From CG2-30-36-16 sp964372115 (GTDB lineage: Bacteria; Bacteroidota; Ignavibacteria; Ignavibacteriales; Ignavibacteriaceae), in assembly GCA_964372115.1 (NCBI GenBank), contig CAYJPN010000002.1, positions 124,001-188,000 on the forward strand: a DNA stretch of 64,000 nt, in the 5' to 3' direction. The position numbers were made by a program, and so were the translations under genes. Under the pieces are notes generated by a model, which saw only the letters and a program-made list of their open reading frames with translations, had not been told where the DNA came from and made no database searches. Of this stretch, positions 16,923-26,539 are shown piece by piece. The first letter of the stretch is position 1. Each line of letters begins with the position of its first letter.

Positions 16923-17948
16923 TTGCAAATATTATCAAAATTGGACAGCCTCAGTTTCAATCGCACAGTAAAAAAGAAAGGAAGTGATAATCACCCAAAA
17001 GGATATAATAGCTGGACACATGTTGTCTCGTTGCTGTTTTATCATTTTTCTAAAAGCAAATCAAAGTGGGGCGTTAGTTACGGTTTACGTTCAGCCACTG
17101 GTAATCTAAATCATCTTGAGGTAAATCGAGCCCCCTCAAAATCAATTATTAGTTATCAGAACAAACTTCGGGATTGGAAAATATTCAAGAAATACTATTT
17201 TTCTCTGCTTGAAAGTTTAGGGCAGCAGAATAAGGTAAGAATAAATTCAGAATAAAATCGAAAATACTTCTTTTGGATTCCACAACAATCACCTTGTCAT
17301 TAAGCCTATTCGCCTATGCAAAATGTAAAACAAACAAGGGCGTCATAAAGATGCACACATTACTGGACTATGAAGGAGCTTTACCAGCCTTAGTAAACAT
17401 AGCTAACGAAAAATCAGCCGAAAATAAAAGGGCTTATGAAATCCGATTAATAAAGAAGAGCGTGATAGTAGCAGATCGATATCACGATGACTTGCCACTT
17501 TTATTGACATGGAATCAAAATGGAGCCAAATTTGTAATAAGACACAAAGAGAATATGCAGTATCGTGTAATAAAAGAAAATCCGTTGTCGGAGAACAGAG
17601 CCCAGCATATCTTAAAGGACCAAATTATTGAGTTTAAAGGCGATTTATCAAGAAAGAAATACCCCGGGAAATTAAGTGGAGTTTCTCTCTGGGATGTTGA
17701 GAATAATCAAGTTATGGGGCTGACAACAAAAACTACCGCAATTATATAAATATCGATGGAATGTAGAGATATTTTTCAAACAAATCGAACAACTTTTACG
17801 TTTAAAGACATTAATTGGAACAACTCAGAATGCTGTTAGGATACAATTATGGACAGCCCAAATAACAATTTTGATACTTAATTCGCTAAAAAAACATAGC
17901 GATATCAATGGCATCTATCAACCCCTATGGATTTTATTAGTGCTTTAG
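16923..17948 (+). pseudogene. IS4-family (DUF4372-type) transposase remnant, frameshifted
   Basis: Three consecutive frames together spell one DDE transposase. Bases 16923-17255 give the DUF4372 N-terminal domain (KGYNSWTHVVSLLFYHFSKSKS, KLRDWKIFKKYYFSLL). From about 17252 to 17749 a second frame gives LLLDSTTITLSLSLF, the first catalytic Asp, then KGVIKMHTLLDYEG and VADRYHDD, and KYPGKLSGV. From about 17745 to 17948 a third frame gives YKYRWNVEIFFKQIEQ, the Y-x2-R-x3-E block with catalytic Glu; the Lys expected six residues on is Glu here. Two frame changes plus that substitution mean the gene is dead. Family members are about 380 residues in one frame. A further frame change near 16920 is possible. 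Confidence 0.85.
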
Positions 17949-18021
17949 CATTCAACTTAGTGCAATATTTGACAGAAAATATAAAGCAAAAAACATGATG
18001 AATAATAGAACCTTGACACTT

Positions 18022-18048
18022 TTTGCACTTCGACAAACTCAGTGCAAA
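18022..18048. repeat. hairpin with CTTCGACAAACTCAGTG core
   Basis: TTTGCACT pairs with AGTGCAAA around an 11-base loop. The core resembles a short sequence (CTTCGACAAGCTCAGTG) that I recall as a dispersed intergenic repeat in many bacterial genomes. That recollection was not checked against a database. Confidence 0.45.
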
Positions 18049-18182
18049 CTTTTTAACTTCCGGCTTGCCAGGGTTAGGTTAAACCTTTTCGTTAAAATCG
18101 AATTGTAAGAATGGTTTGAAAACCTTTTGTAAAAGATCCGAATCCGCCTGAGGATATGCAAGTTGTTCTTTTTTGAGTTTTA

Positions 18183-18211
18183 TTGACAAGTTGATTTCCA
18201 GACTATATTAT
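18183..18211 (+). promoter_or_regulatory. putative promoter of the polysaccharide locus
   Basis: TTGACA (18183-18188) and TATTAT (18206-18211) are 17 bases apart, about 130 bases before the wzz-like start. It is the best sigma-70-type match in this stretch and would leave a leader of about 125 nt. Confidence 0.5.
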
Positions 18212-18341
18212 AAACATTTTAGCAATCTTTTATTGTTTTGGACATGATTGTGTAAAAATTAATGTTGCGTATAGCTAACCAATTATATTATCTTATTAAA
18301 TTAAATTTTTTTATTTTTATAAAAGATAGGTAATTATTGAA

Positions 18342-19502
18342 ATGACAGACAAAAACACTGATCTGCTCGATTACTTGATAATATTAGCAAAGTACAAAAA
18401 GTCGCTTTTCCTTACGGCTCTTATTTCTATGCTCCTTTTTTATGGTTTAATTTATTTTTTTGTTGATGAAAAATTTGATGCTACCGCCACTATAGTACCG
18501 GTGGAGGAAAATTCAATTTCGGGACTTGCAGGAATGATTAAGGACTTTCCAATCGATATTGGTGGTATGGGTTCAATGAATACAGAGCTAACTCGTTATA
18601 ATACTATTATATATAGTCGATCAGTGTTAGATAAAGTGATTGATAAATTCAATTTAATTGACGTATATGAAATTGACCGTTCTAATAAAGCATATTACAA
18701 AAAAACTTTAGAAAAGTTAGAGGATAATATTACAGCATCTGAGGATGATAATGGAGCGTACGTTATAAAGGTTAGGGATAACAAACCAGATCGTGCTGCT
18801 GAGATAACAAATTATCTAATTACACTTCTCAATAAAAAAATTATTGATTTAAAAATTCAAAAATCAAAAGAAAATAGAATATTTCTTGAAGCTAGGGTAA
18901 CCGAGGTAAAACAAAACTTAAATTTCGCCGAGGACTCCTTAAAACTCTTTCAGAAACAATCGGGACTTTTTAGTGCTGAAGATCAAATAAAAAGTATATT
19001 AGACGCAAATGCTAAACTTGAAACGGATTTATTGGCTCAACAGGTGCAACTTTCTATTTTAGAGAAGATTAGAGATAAAAATTCTCCTGAAGTTCAAACT
19101 CTTAAAATACAGGTAAGCGAATTAGATAAAAAAGTAAATGAGATTAAACAGTATGGGCGTTCTAATAGCATGCTACTGGGGTTGAAAAATTTGCCAGATA
19201 AAGCACTTAGATATTTAAGACTATTAAGAAATATCGAAATAAACAGAGCTATTTTGGAGTTTATTTTACCATTGTACGAACAGGCCCGATTTGAGGAACA
19301 AAAAGATACTCCAATTCTTCAAGTTGTTGATTATGCGATACCACCACAAGAAAAAAGTTTTCCTCCTAGAGCGATATTGACTCTTATTTTTGGATTCATA
19401 GTCTTGCTTTCTCTTTATTCAGTATTACTTATAAGAAATCTTTCACCCATACTCATCAATCCCAAATATTTGGATTTTAAAAAATATATTTTCAAATGGT
19501 AA
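18342..19502 (+). CDS. Wzz/polysaccharide chain-length determinant protein
   Basis: Polysaccharide co-polymerase of the inner membrane that sets chain length in Wzx/Wzy-dependent synthesis. The 386-residue protein has the Wzz layout: a first membrane helix (about residues 22-42), a periplasmic domain with long coiled-coil stretches (about 165-270), and a second helix near 350-372 preceded by the proline-rich PPQEKSFPPRA. There is no C-terminal tyrosine kinase, so it is of the Wzz rather than the fused BY-kinase (Wzc) type. It is the first gene of an AT-rich locus of surface-polysaccharide genes on one strand. Confidence 0.88.
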   Translation: MTDKNTDLLDYLIILAKYKKSLFLTALISMLLFYGLIYFFVDEKFDATATIVPVEENSISGLAGMIKDFPIDIGGMGSMNTELTRYNTIIYSRSVLDKVIDKFNLIDVYEIDRSNKAYYKKTLEKLEDNITASEDDNGAYVIKVRDNKPDRAAEITNYLITLLNKKIIDLKIQKSKENRIFLEARVTEVKQNLNFAEDSLKLFQKQSGLFSAEDQIKSILDANAKLETDLLAQQVQLSILEKIRDKNSPEVQTLKIQVSELDKKVNEIKQYGRSNSMLLGLKNLPDKALRYLRLLRNIEINRAILEFILPLYEQARFEEQKDTPILQVVDYAIPPQEKSFPPRAILTLIFGFIVLLSLYSVLLIRNLSPILINPKYLDFKKYIFKW

Positions 19503-19524
19503 TTGAAAGCAAATAGTTATCCAA

Positions 19525-20916
19525 ATGTTATTATTTTTAAAAATTAATAAAATATTTTATTCGATTGTTATTGTTTTGCTATTATTAAGTGTGCTCTTAA
19601 TTGCCACCGATCCGGTTTATTTATATTTATTCTGGGGCGCATGGATTATAATAATTTTGTCAATATTTTATGCATTTATAATCAATTATGATGTTTCTGT
19701 ATTTCTTCTGTCGTTGGCCTTTTTCCCAATCCTTTACACAAATACTGAGTTCCATTACTATTTAAATTTTATAATTATTCAAGATATCCCGCTTTTTCTT
19801 TTAATAGTAGTTTTTATTATTTCTTGGTTGAATAAAAGTTTGTCAAAACTTTATTTGGGGGTAATAAAAAAGATAACATTAATCCTGTTTGTATATATTG
19901 TTTTCAGTTTTATAGTTGCGATAATTAATGGCAATAAACTCATTTACATAATTGATGAGTTTTATCATTTCATGTATTTTGTATACTTTGTAATTATTTA
20001 TAAAACAATTAAAAACAGAAATCAATACTTCTTTTTGATTAATTTTTTATTTTTACTTGGGGTTCTATTTTCGCTTGAATATGTAGCGGTAAATATTTCA
20101 ACACATGATAGATTTGTTACGTTTCACCAAAATTTATATCCGCTTTTTGTTAGTTTACTTTTTAGTTTGTTGCTTTTTTCAAAAACAAAAAAAAATATAT
20201 GGATAATTATCAGTCTGCTTATTATGCTATTGGGGACATATCTTGTTCTCACCAGAGCATTGTGGGTAGCAGTATTTTTAACTGTTATAATTTTACTTTA
20301 TTTGAAGACAAAAAAAAAATGGAATTTGTTTCATTATATCCTTTTGAGTGTCTTCCTAATTCTCCCTTTTTTATATTTAACTGATAATATTTCCAAAACC
20401 ACAGTACAGACTAAAGAACAAATTAATAAAGTCGATTATAGAGTCGCTTCGATTTCTAACCCACTTAAAGATGCTTCTTTTTTAATGCGTTTAGAAATTG
20501 GCTATTATATTTATGAAAAATTTATTCAGAGTCCTATTTGGGGTAAGGGATTAGGTGATACGGTTAAATATAAGGCGTTTTTAAATGAGGCATCTCGTAA
20601 TCAATCAGTTAACTATCCAGACAACACCTATTTATTTATACTGTGGAAGGGGGGGATATTAGGGTTTATTATTTTTGGCGTCTTCCTAGTAAGAATATTA
20701 AAAGATTCATTTTTTGTATATAAATATTCTGGCAATGATAGGGCTAAAGCATTAGCAATAGGTTTTTTTGTTGGTATATTAGGAATGTTATTTGCAAGTT
20801 TAATGGCTTCTACTCTCATAAAATATGCTAAGATAAATTTGATTTTCGCATTTTTTGTCGCGTACATTGAATTTGAAAAAGAGACGATAATTCAACAAAA
20901 AAATCAAAGATATTAA
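19525..20916 (+). CDS. O-antigen ligase/polymerase family membrane protein (Wzy-like)
   Basis: The 463-residue protein is very hydrophobic, with about 11-12 membrane helices and one larger periplasmic loop (about residues 285-355), the usual shape of Wzy polymerases and WaaL ligases. VLTRALWVAVFLTV before that loop and NTYLFILWKGGILGFIIF after it match the Wzy_C family. Next to wzz and wzx genes it is most likely the polymerase that joins repeat units on the periplasmic side; a ligase role cannot be excluded. It follows the wzz gene by 22 bp. Confidence 0.8.
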   Translation: MLLFLKINKIFYSIVIVLLLLSVLLIATDPVYLYLFWGAWIIIILSIFYAFIINYDVSVFLLSLAFFPILYTNTEFHYYLNFIIIQDIPLFLLIVVFIISWLNKSLSKLYLGVIKKITLILFVYIVFSFIVAIINGNKLIYIIDEFYHFMYFVYFVIIYKTIKNRNQYFFLINFLFLLGVLFSLEYVAVNISTHDRFVTFHQNLYPLFVSLLFSLLLFSKTKKNIWIIISLLIMLLGTYLVLTRALWVAVFLTVIILLYLKTKKKWNLFHYILLSVFLILPFLYLTDNISKTTVQTKEQINKVDYRVASISNPLKDASFLMRLEIGYYIYEKFIQSPIWGKGLGDTVKYKAFLNEASRNQSVNYPDNTYLFILWKGGILGFIIFGVFLVRILKDSFFVYKYSGNDRAKALAIGFFVGILGMLFASLMASTLIKYAKINLIFAFFVAYIEFEKETIIQQKNQRY

Positions 20917-20992
20917 TTTATTCTCTCAACAGTTTATAATAAGTGTAGCTGCTGAAAATTTTCGAAATTGTTTTTAAGTTTTTCTTTTTAAT

Positions 20993-22441
20993 ATGAGCTT
21001 ATCTAAATATGCAATAACTGGATTAAAATGGAGTACAACTTCACAGATAGTTAAACAAGCTTTCCAATATTTTTCAATTATTATACTTACCGGTTTATTA
21101 TCGCCATCTGATTTTGGGTTAATGTCAATGGCACTCATATTTATCGGTTTTATTGAAATATTTAAGGATTTGGGGACGATTTCAGCCGTAATACAGCGCC
21201 AAAATCTTTCTGACACATTACTTTCTTCTATATATTGGTTGAATATATTGTGGGGGGGCACAATATTTTTGAGTCTTTATTTCCTGGCATATTTGATAGC
21301 AGATTTTTATACCGAACCGAGACTAATTAATATTTTTCGAGTCCTTTCGATTAATTTTGTATTAGCTGGTCTAAGTTCTGTCCCTCGAGCGTTACTCGAG
21401 AAAAAAATAAAATTTTATTTAATAAGTTCAATTGAATTAATATCAGTTACATTCGGGATGATTGTAGCAATTGTGCTTGCGATATATGGATTCGGAGTGT
21501 GGAGCCTGGTTTATCAATCTGTGGCAGCTTATGCTTGTGTAACTATTGGATATTTTTATTTTGAAGAATGGAAACCAAGCATGAAATTCAATCTTGGTGA
21601 GTTGAAAGAGATAACAGGCTATAGTGGCAATTTATTAGGTTATAATATTTTTAATTTTTTTGTTAGAAATGCCGATTATCTGTTGATTGGTAAGTTTCTT
21701 GGAGATCGAGCTTTGGGACATTATTATCTTGCCTATAGAATAATGCTTTATCCTATACAAAATATTTCAAACGTTGTATCCCGGGTTATGTTCCCGGTAT
21801 ATTCCGCAATTCAGAATGATAATAAAAAATTACAAAGTATATATATCAAAATTGCAAATGCAATTTCATTAATAACCTTCCCGATGATGTTGGGCCTTAT
21901 GCTAGTAAGTTTTATGTTTGCTACCATTTTTTTTAGAAATAATTGGGATTCTAATTTGATAGGTCTGTTGTTGTTAATTCTATCGCCCATTGGTTTAATC
22001 CAATCGATAAGCACAACAACTGGCCCGATTTATCAGGTTAAAAACAAGACAAATTGGTATCTAATTTGGGGATTAGTAACTGGTATTGTGGCAATTTCTG
22101 CATTTTCTATAGGACTTTATTGGGGAGTTATTGGGGTTGCAGTTAGCTATTTGGTTATTACTTTATTGTGGAATTATCATTTATTTTCAATCCCTTTCTC
22201 ATTGATTGAATTAGACATATGGACATTTGCAAAAAGTTTCAAAGAAATAGCAATTGCAAGCACCGTCATGTTTGTTTTTGCACTAACATTTAAGCTAATT
22301 ATTGTTAATTATATGAGCAATTTTTGGTCGTTTTTGCTGACAATTATTTTTGGAATAATTATCTATGTGATGGCTATAATAATATTCGCAAAAAACAAAA
22401 TATCAGAATTTTTGGAGATTTATAATCAGTCAAGAAAATGA
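20993..22441 (+). CDS. Wzx-type lipopolysaccharide/exopolysaccharide flippase
   Basis: The 482-residue protein has about 12-14 membrane helices and belongs to the MOP exporter superfamily (WzxC/RfbX group). The N-terminus SKYAITGLKWSTTSQIVKQA, FGLMSMALIFIGF and SSVPRALLEKKIKF fit this family. It would flip undecaprenyl-linked repeat units across the inner membrane for the Wzy-like protein. Its last bases overlap the next gene by 4 bp (ATGA). A second, distinct flippase gene lies at 34.2-35.7 kb. Confidence 0.88.
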   Translation: MSLSKYAITGLKWSTTSQIVKQAFQYFSIIILTGLLSPSDFGLMSMALIFIGFIEIFKDLGTISAVIQRQNLSDTLLSSIYWLNILWGGTIFLSLYFLAYLIADFYTEPRLINIFRVLSINFVLAGLSSVPRALLEKKIKFYLISSIELISVTFGMIVAIVLAIYGFGVWSLVYQSVAAYACVTIGYFYFEEWKPSMKFNLGELKEITGYSGNLLGYNIFNFFVRNADYLLIGKFLGDRALGHYYLAYRIMLYPIQNISNVVSRVMFPVYSAIQNDNKKLQSIYIKIANAISLITFPMMLGLMLVSFMFATIFFRNNWDSNLIGLLLLILSPIGLIQSISTTTGPIYQVKNKTNWYLIWGLVTGIVAISAFSIGLYWGVIGVAVSYLVITLLWNYHLFSIPFSLIELDIWTFAKSFKEIAIASTVMFVFALTFKLIIVNYMSNFWSFLLTIIFGIIIYVMAIIIFAKNKISEFLEIYNQSRK

Positions 22442-23607
22442 GTTGTAATAATTTATTATTTATTAGCGATGGTAGTTTATTTAACCCAATTATTCAATCT
22501 CAGGGTTTGCCGTTATTATACAGCTACGCTGCGAAGGAGCATAAAGTTTTTCTTATTACTTTCGAAAACAAGAAAAATAAAGCTGCCCTAAAAAAAAGTA
22601 CGACGTTTTTAATTTCAAAAAATGTTCATCACAAAATTATTTATTTAGATAATTCGGCATTATTATCGCCAGTATTAAAATACTTTGTGGGCGGCTTAAT
22701 TATTTCGCTTTACATAATATTCAGACACAAAGTTAAAATTGTTCATTGCCGAAGTTTATATCCTTCAATTATTGGGCTGGTGGCTAAAAAATTACTTGGT
22801 AAAATATATCTTCTTTATGATAATAGAGGAGTGTTTATTGACGAGGAAATTGCGAAAATGAGTGTAGCGCCATCATCAATTAAGGAAAAGTTTTTGAGAA
22901 TAGCAGAGAAACAAATATTATTAAGGTTTGACAAAATTGTCGTTGTTTCAATTGCTTTTAAGGAATATTTGGTCACTAAAAATGATAAAATTGCTTGTAA
23001 GATAGTAGTAATTTACAACAACACCAATATCATCCGGCACGATGTGAAAACCTTAAGAGAGCTAAAAGGAAACTTAATTGTTGGTGTCTATTCGGGTTCC
23101 GCAGCATTGTGGCAAAATATAAAAAACATTTCAGATTTTATAGATTGTGCAAAAAAGACATTTGATAATTTTAAATTAAAAATTATTACCTATGAACCGG
23201 CAAAATTCGAGTTTTTATTATCCGGAAGATTAAAAGATTCCATTATAGAAATAAAACAAGTTTTACCTTCTGAAATAAACATGGAATTAATAACAGCAAA
23301 TTTTGGTATTTTACTACGCGAGAAAAATTTAATAAATAAAGTTTCTTTTCCGCTAAAATTCTCGGAATACTTAGCCGCCGGTTTACCTGTTTTACTTACT
23401 GAAGGAATAGGGGACACTGCAGAAATTGTTAATAAGTTTAAGATTGGTTCTGTTCTTACTGAAAATAACTATAACAGAGCGCTTGCTGAAATGAAGCAGC
23501 TTCTGCAAGACCCGGAAATATATTCAAGATGCTATAAAACCGCAGATGAGAATTTTAATTTACAATCTGCTATTGAAACCTATCAAAATATTTATAATGA
23601 ATTTTAA
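22438..23607 (+). CDS. glycosyltransferase, GT-B fold (GT4-like)
   Basis: The 389-residue protein is a probable family 4-like glycosyltransferase: an N-terminal half rich in hydrophobic strands (VKIVHCRSLYPSIIGLVAKK, LYDNRGVF) and a C-terminal half with PLKFSEYLAAGLPVLLTEGIGD, the nucleotide-sugar-binding part. The usual E-x7-E motif is not evident, so the match is more distant than for the GT4 genes downstream. It is soluble and likely cytoplasmic or membrane-associated. The start overlaps the flippase stop; the end overlaps the next gene by 11 bp. Confidence 0.75.
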   Translation: MSCNNLLFISDGSLFNPIIQSQGLPLLYSYAAKEHKVFLITFENKKNKAALKKSTTFLISKNVHHKIIYLDNSALLSPVLKYFVGGLIISLYIIFRHKVKIVHCRSLYPSIIGLVAKKLLGKIYLLYDNRGVFIDEEIAKMSVAPSSIKEKFLRIAEKQILLRFDKIVVVSIAFKEYLVTKNDKIACKIVVIYNNTNIIRHDVKTLRELKGNLIVGVYSGSAALWQNIKNISDFIDCAKKTFDNFKLKIITYEPAKFEFLLSGRLKDSIIEIKQVLPSEINMELITANFGILLREKNLINKVSFPLKFSEYLAAGLPVLLTEGIGDTAEIVNKFKIGSVLTENNYNRALAEMKQLLQDPEIYSRCYKTADENFNLQSAIETYQNIYNEF

Positions 23608-24439
23608 AATTAATGCGGTTGTAATATTTTACAACCCTTCAAAAGAACATTTGCATAATATTTTTACCTATATTGATGAAGTATCAAAGGTGTATATATT
23701 AGATAACTCTCCCAAACCAATAGATGAAGGGATTTTTAATGAATATCCAAAGATATCTTATCTCCATAATCGTGGGAATTTAGGAATTTCAAAATGCTTG
23801 AATTTGGCGGCTTCGATGGCAATACAAGACAATTGTCAGTGGTTGCTCACAATGGACCAGGACAGTGTTGCGCCCAAAAATTTTATATCAAATCTGTTTG
23901 CCGGGATTGAAAATACTCCAAATATCGGAATAATCTCTCCAAGGCATTATAACGCCAACTACAAAATAGAATCGTTAGAACCCAAGATTGAGAAGTTATT
24001 AGTAACAATGGCCTCTGGTAATTTGTTAAACCTCAAAGTTTTTGCTGAGGTAGGGCCTTTTGATGAAAAATTATTTATTGATTATGTAGACATCGATTAT
24101 TGTTTAAGAATAGCAAAACGTGGGTATTCTGTTATCCGTAAAAATACAGTTTCGCTTGTCCATTGTGAGGGCAATCTTAAATCCCGAAAGTATTTGATGT
24201 TTACTGTGCGTCCCTACGATCACAATCCGCTCAGATGGTACTACAAAAGTAGAAACAGACTATACCTTTACCAAAAGCATCGGAATGATTTTGTGGTTTT
24301 TTTAAGGGAGGAAAGGAAAAGATATTTTAAAGATTTATTAAAGATATTGTTATTTGAAAAAAACAAACTAAGCAAATTTAAGTTTGCGTTTCGTGGTGTG
24401 CTCGACTTCAGGAAAAACGTTATGGGGGAATATCGATGA
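23597..24439 (+). CDS. glycosyltransferase family 2 (rhamnosyltransferase-like)
   Basis: About 280 residues of GT-A fold. AVVIFYNPS at the N-terminus, then NLGISKCLNLAA, the metal-binding LTMDQDSVAP (DxD) and FIDYVDIDYCLRIAKRG follow the RfbF/WbbL-type rhamnosyltransferase pattern. The frame is open 51 bases further upstream into the previous gene, but the Met at 23597 starts directly before the first beta strand and leaves only an 11-bp overlap, so I prefer it. The acceptor and sugar are unknown. Confidence 0.88.
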   Translation: MNFKINAVVIFYNPSKEHLHNIFTYIDEVSKVYILDNSPKPIDEGIFNEYPKISYLHNRGNLGISKCLNLAASMAIQDNCQWLLTMDQDSVAPKNFISNLFAGIENTPNIGIISPRHYNANYKIESLEPKIEKLLVTMASGNLLNLKVFAEVGPFDEKLFIDYVDIDYCLRIAKRGYSVIRKNTVSLVHCEGNLKSRKYLMFTVRPYDHNPLRWYYKSRNRLYLYQKHRNDFVVFLREERKRYFKDLLKILLFEKNKLSKFKFAFRGVLDFRKNVMGEYR

Positions 24440-25350
24440 TGGTTTCGATAATAATAGTTAACTATAATATGGACTTACAGGTAAGTCGATGCCTTAATAG
24501 TATATTTGATACTCTAACTGGAAATTATGAAGTTATCGTTGTTGATAACAATTCGACTAATAGAGGGATTGAGGTTGTGGCTGATAACTTTAAAAAAAAT
24601 ACAAATTTAAAATTTTTACAACTCGAAAAAAATTATGGTTTCGGGAAAGGCAATAACGAGGGTGTGAAAATCTCTAAGGGAGAAATTATTTTGTTTCTAA
24701 ATCCCGACGCTTATTTAATAAACAATATACTACCGGAAATAGAATCCCTGTTTATTAAAAATCCATTCGTTTCAGTAGTTGGACCATTAATAAAAAAAAA
24801 TGAAAAAGAAAAAGAAATTTCGTTCGGAAATTTCCCAACCTTTTTAAGTGAATTTGGCAATATCTTTTTCATCAATAATTTATTGAAAAAAATTCTAAGT
24901 AAAAAATATTTTGCAAAAGAGGATGAATGTATCAATGTTAATTGGGTGACCGGTTCAGCAATGTTTATCCGCAGCTCCGATTTTATTCGGATTGGTGGAT
25001 TTGATGAAAATATTTTTCTTTATAATGAAGAGGTAGACCTGTGCAAAAGAATAAGAAAAAGCGAAAAAAGTATTATCTTTTGTCAACATTTGGTTGTATT
25101 TCACGAAGGAAGTGTCGGTTCCAAAAAAAATTACTATACTTTTACGGTTAACAGTTATGGAAGTAAAATATATTATTTAAAAAAGCATTTCACCGGACTC
25201 AAACAAAAGTTTGTGCTCACTTTTTTATATCTTCACTTGACTATTTTTACGATTATTTGGGGAATATTATTTACAATAAAACCAACAAAAGCAAAAGAAA
25301 AAATTGCTGGAGTTATAAGCCTTTTAAAAAATGAAAAACATCTGTATTGA
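24436..25350 (+). CDS. glycosyltransferase family 2
   Basis: The 304-residue GT-A enzyme has SIIIVNYNMD, VVDNNSTNRG, NYGFGKGNNEGVK, LFLNPDA as the metal site and WVTGSAMFIRSSDF, GGFDENIFLYNEEVDLCKRI, all typical of dTDP-rhamnosyl and related transferases. A hydrophobic C-terminal helix (FVLTFLYLHLTIFTIIWGILF) would attach it to the membrane. It overlaps both neighbours (4 bp and 20 bp), so this part of the locus is tightly coupled. Confidence 0.9.
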   Translation: MMVSIIIVNYNMDLQVSRCLNSIFDTLTGNYEVIVVDNNSTNRGIEVVADNFKKNTNLKFLQLEKNYGFGKGNNEGVKISKGEIILFLNPDAYLINNILPEIESLFIKNPFVSVVGPLIKKNEKEKEISFGNFPTFLSEFGNIFFINNLLKKILSKKYFAKEDECINVNWVTGSAMFIRSSDFIRIGGFDENIFLYNEEVDLCKRIRKSEKSIIFCQHLVVFHEGSVGSKKNYYTFTVNSYGSKIYYLKKHFTGLKQKFVLTFLYLHLTIFTIIWGILFTIKPTKAKEKIAGVISLLKNEKHLY

Positions 25351-26482
25351 TGCCAGATATATCTTCCCCCAAATGGATGGAATTGGTAGATATTTATATA
25401 ATTTGATTGATAAAATATCAATGTTGGATACAAACGGGTACCATTTCCATGTGCTAGAGATGGACGTATTTGCCCACGGTTCGATTTTAAGAAAATTTGA
25501 AAGTCGTAATAATATAACCTTTCATAAAATCAGTGTGTTCCCGCAATCGTTCAGAAATTTATATATAAACAGTTTGTTAAAGGGAATGGACATCGATTTG
25601 TTCCACTACCCTCAATTTGATTTACCTTGGTTCATCGGGGAGAAAATTGCGGTAATAACAACGATACATGATTTAAATCCACAAATGTATCCAGGCTTTT
25701 TTGTGGGGTTTGAAGGTAAACTAAAAAAAATGTATTCATATATTATGAATTATATTGCTATGAAGAAATCGGATAGAATTATTGCTGTCTCAGAAACCAC
25801 AAAAGAAAATTTACTAAATTTATTTGGAACAGAATATTTCAAAAAAACTAATGTAGTATATGAGGGAGTAGATCAAACTTTATGTGAATCTGATAAGGAT
25901 ATTCAGAAAAAGATGCTTGATTCTCTTAAGAAAAAACATAATTTGAAAAATTATATTTTGTATGTGGGAAACAATAGACCGCATAAAAATATCAAAAATG
26001 TTTTATTAGCTTTTTACAAATTAAAGGTTGAATATAATCTTCCACACAAATTTGTATTAATTGGTCAGCAGCTTCCAAAATATTATAATCTCCAGAAGGA
26101 TTTAGATAGATTAAAAATTGGAAACAGTGTACTTAGACTCAAATGTACTGAAGAAGAATTGAAAGCTTTCTATACTGGGGCGGATACCTTTGTTTTTTGT
26201 TCTTTATCAGAAGGATTTGGATTACCGCTGCTCGAAGCAATGAGGTTGGGTACGCCGGTTGTCACGTCTAATTTGAGTTCAATGGCAGAAGTGGCGGGAA
26301 CAGCGGCCATGCTAGTCGATCCCTATTCTATTGATTCCATTGCTTCCGGAATATTAAAAGTATTGAATAATGATTTATACAAAAAGCAACTTATTCAAAA
26401 GGGAAAAGAAAGATCAAAATATTTTACATGGGAAAAAAGCGCAGAAGAGACATTAAAAATTTACTCTGAAGTTTTAAAATAA
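25331..26482 (+). CDS. glycosyltransferase family 4 (mannosyltransferase-like)
   Basis: A 383-residue GT-B retaining transferase. The N-terminus CIDARYIFPQMDGIGRYLYNL is characteristic of GT4 mannosyltransferases (MtfB/WbdB type). TTIHDLNPQMYPG, RIIAVSETTKENL, YVGNNRPHKNI and EGFGLPLLEAMRLGTPVV, which carries the E-x7-E motif, follow in the expected order. The donor is probably GDP-mannose but other sugars are possible. Its first 20 bases overlap the preceding gene. Confidence 0.9.
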   Translation: MKNICIDARYIFPQMDGIGRYLYNLIDKISMLDTNGYHFHVLEMDVFAHGSILRKFESRNNITFHKISVFPQSFRNLYINSLLKGMDIDLFHYPQFDLPWFIGEKIAVITTIHDLNPQMYPGFFVGFEGKLKKMYSYIMNYIAMKKSDRIIAVSETTKENLLNLFGTEYFKKTNVVYEGVDQTLCESDKDIQKKMLDSLKKKHNLKNYILYVGNNRPHKNIKNVLLAFYKLKVEYNLPHKFVLIGQQLPKYYNLQKDLDRLKIGNSVLRLKCTEEELKAFYTGADTFVFCSLSEGFGLPLLEAMRLGTPVVTSNLSSMAEVAGTAAMLVDPYSIDSIASGILKVLNNDLYKKQLIQKGKERSKYFTWEKSAEETLKIYSEVLK

Positions 26483-26539
26483 GCGTGTTTAATATATTAG
26501 AAATTAGGCTAATTTTTTAGAAGAAATAATGAGATTGTA

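Larger units (their letters stand above)
17949..18341. other. non-coding region between IS remnant and polysaccharide locus
   Basis: No gene is supported here. It contains an 8-bp inverted repeat with the CTTCGACAAACTCAGTG core (18022-18048) and a promoter-like pair at 18183-18211; the rest is AT-rich sequence. Confidence 0.6.
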
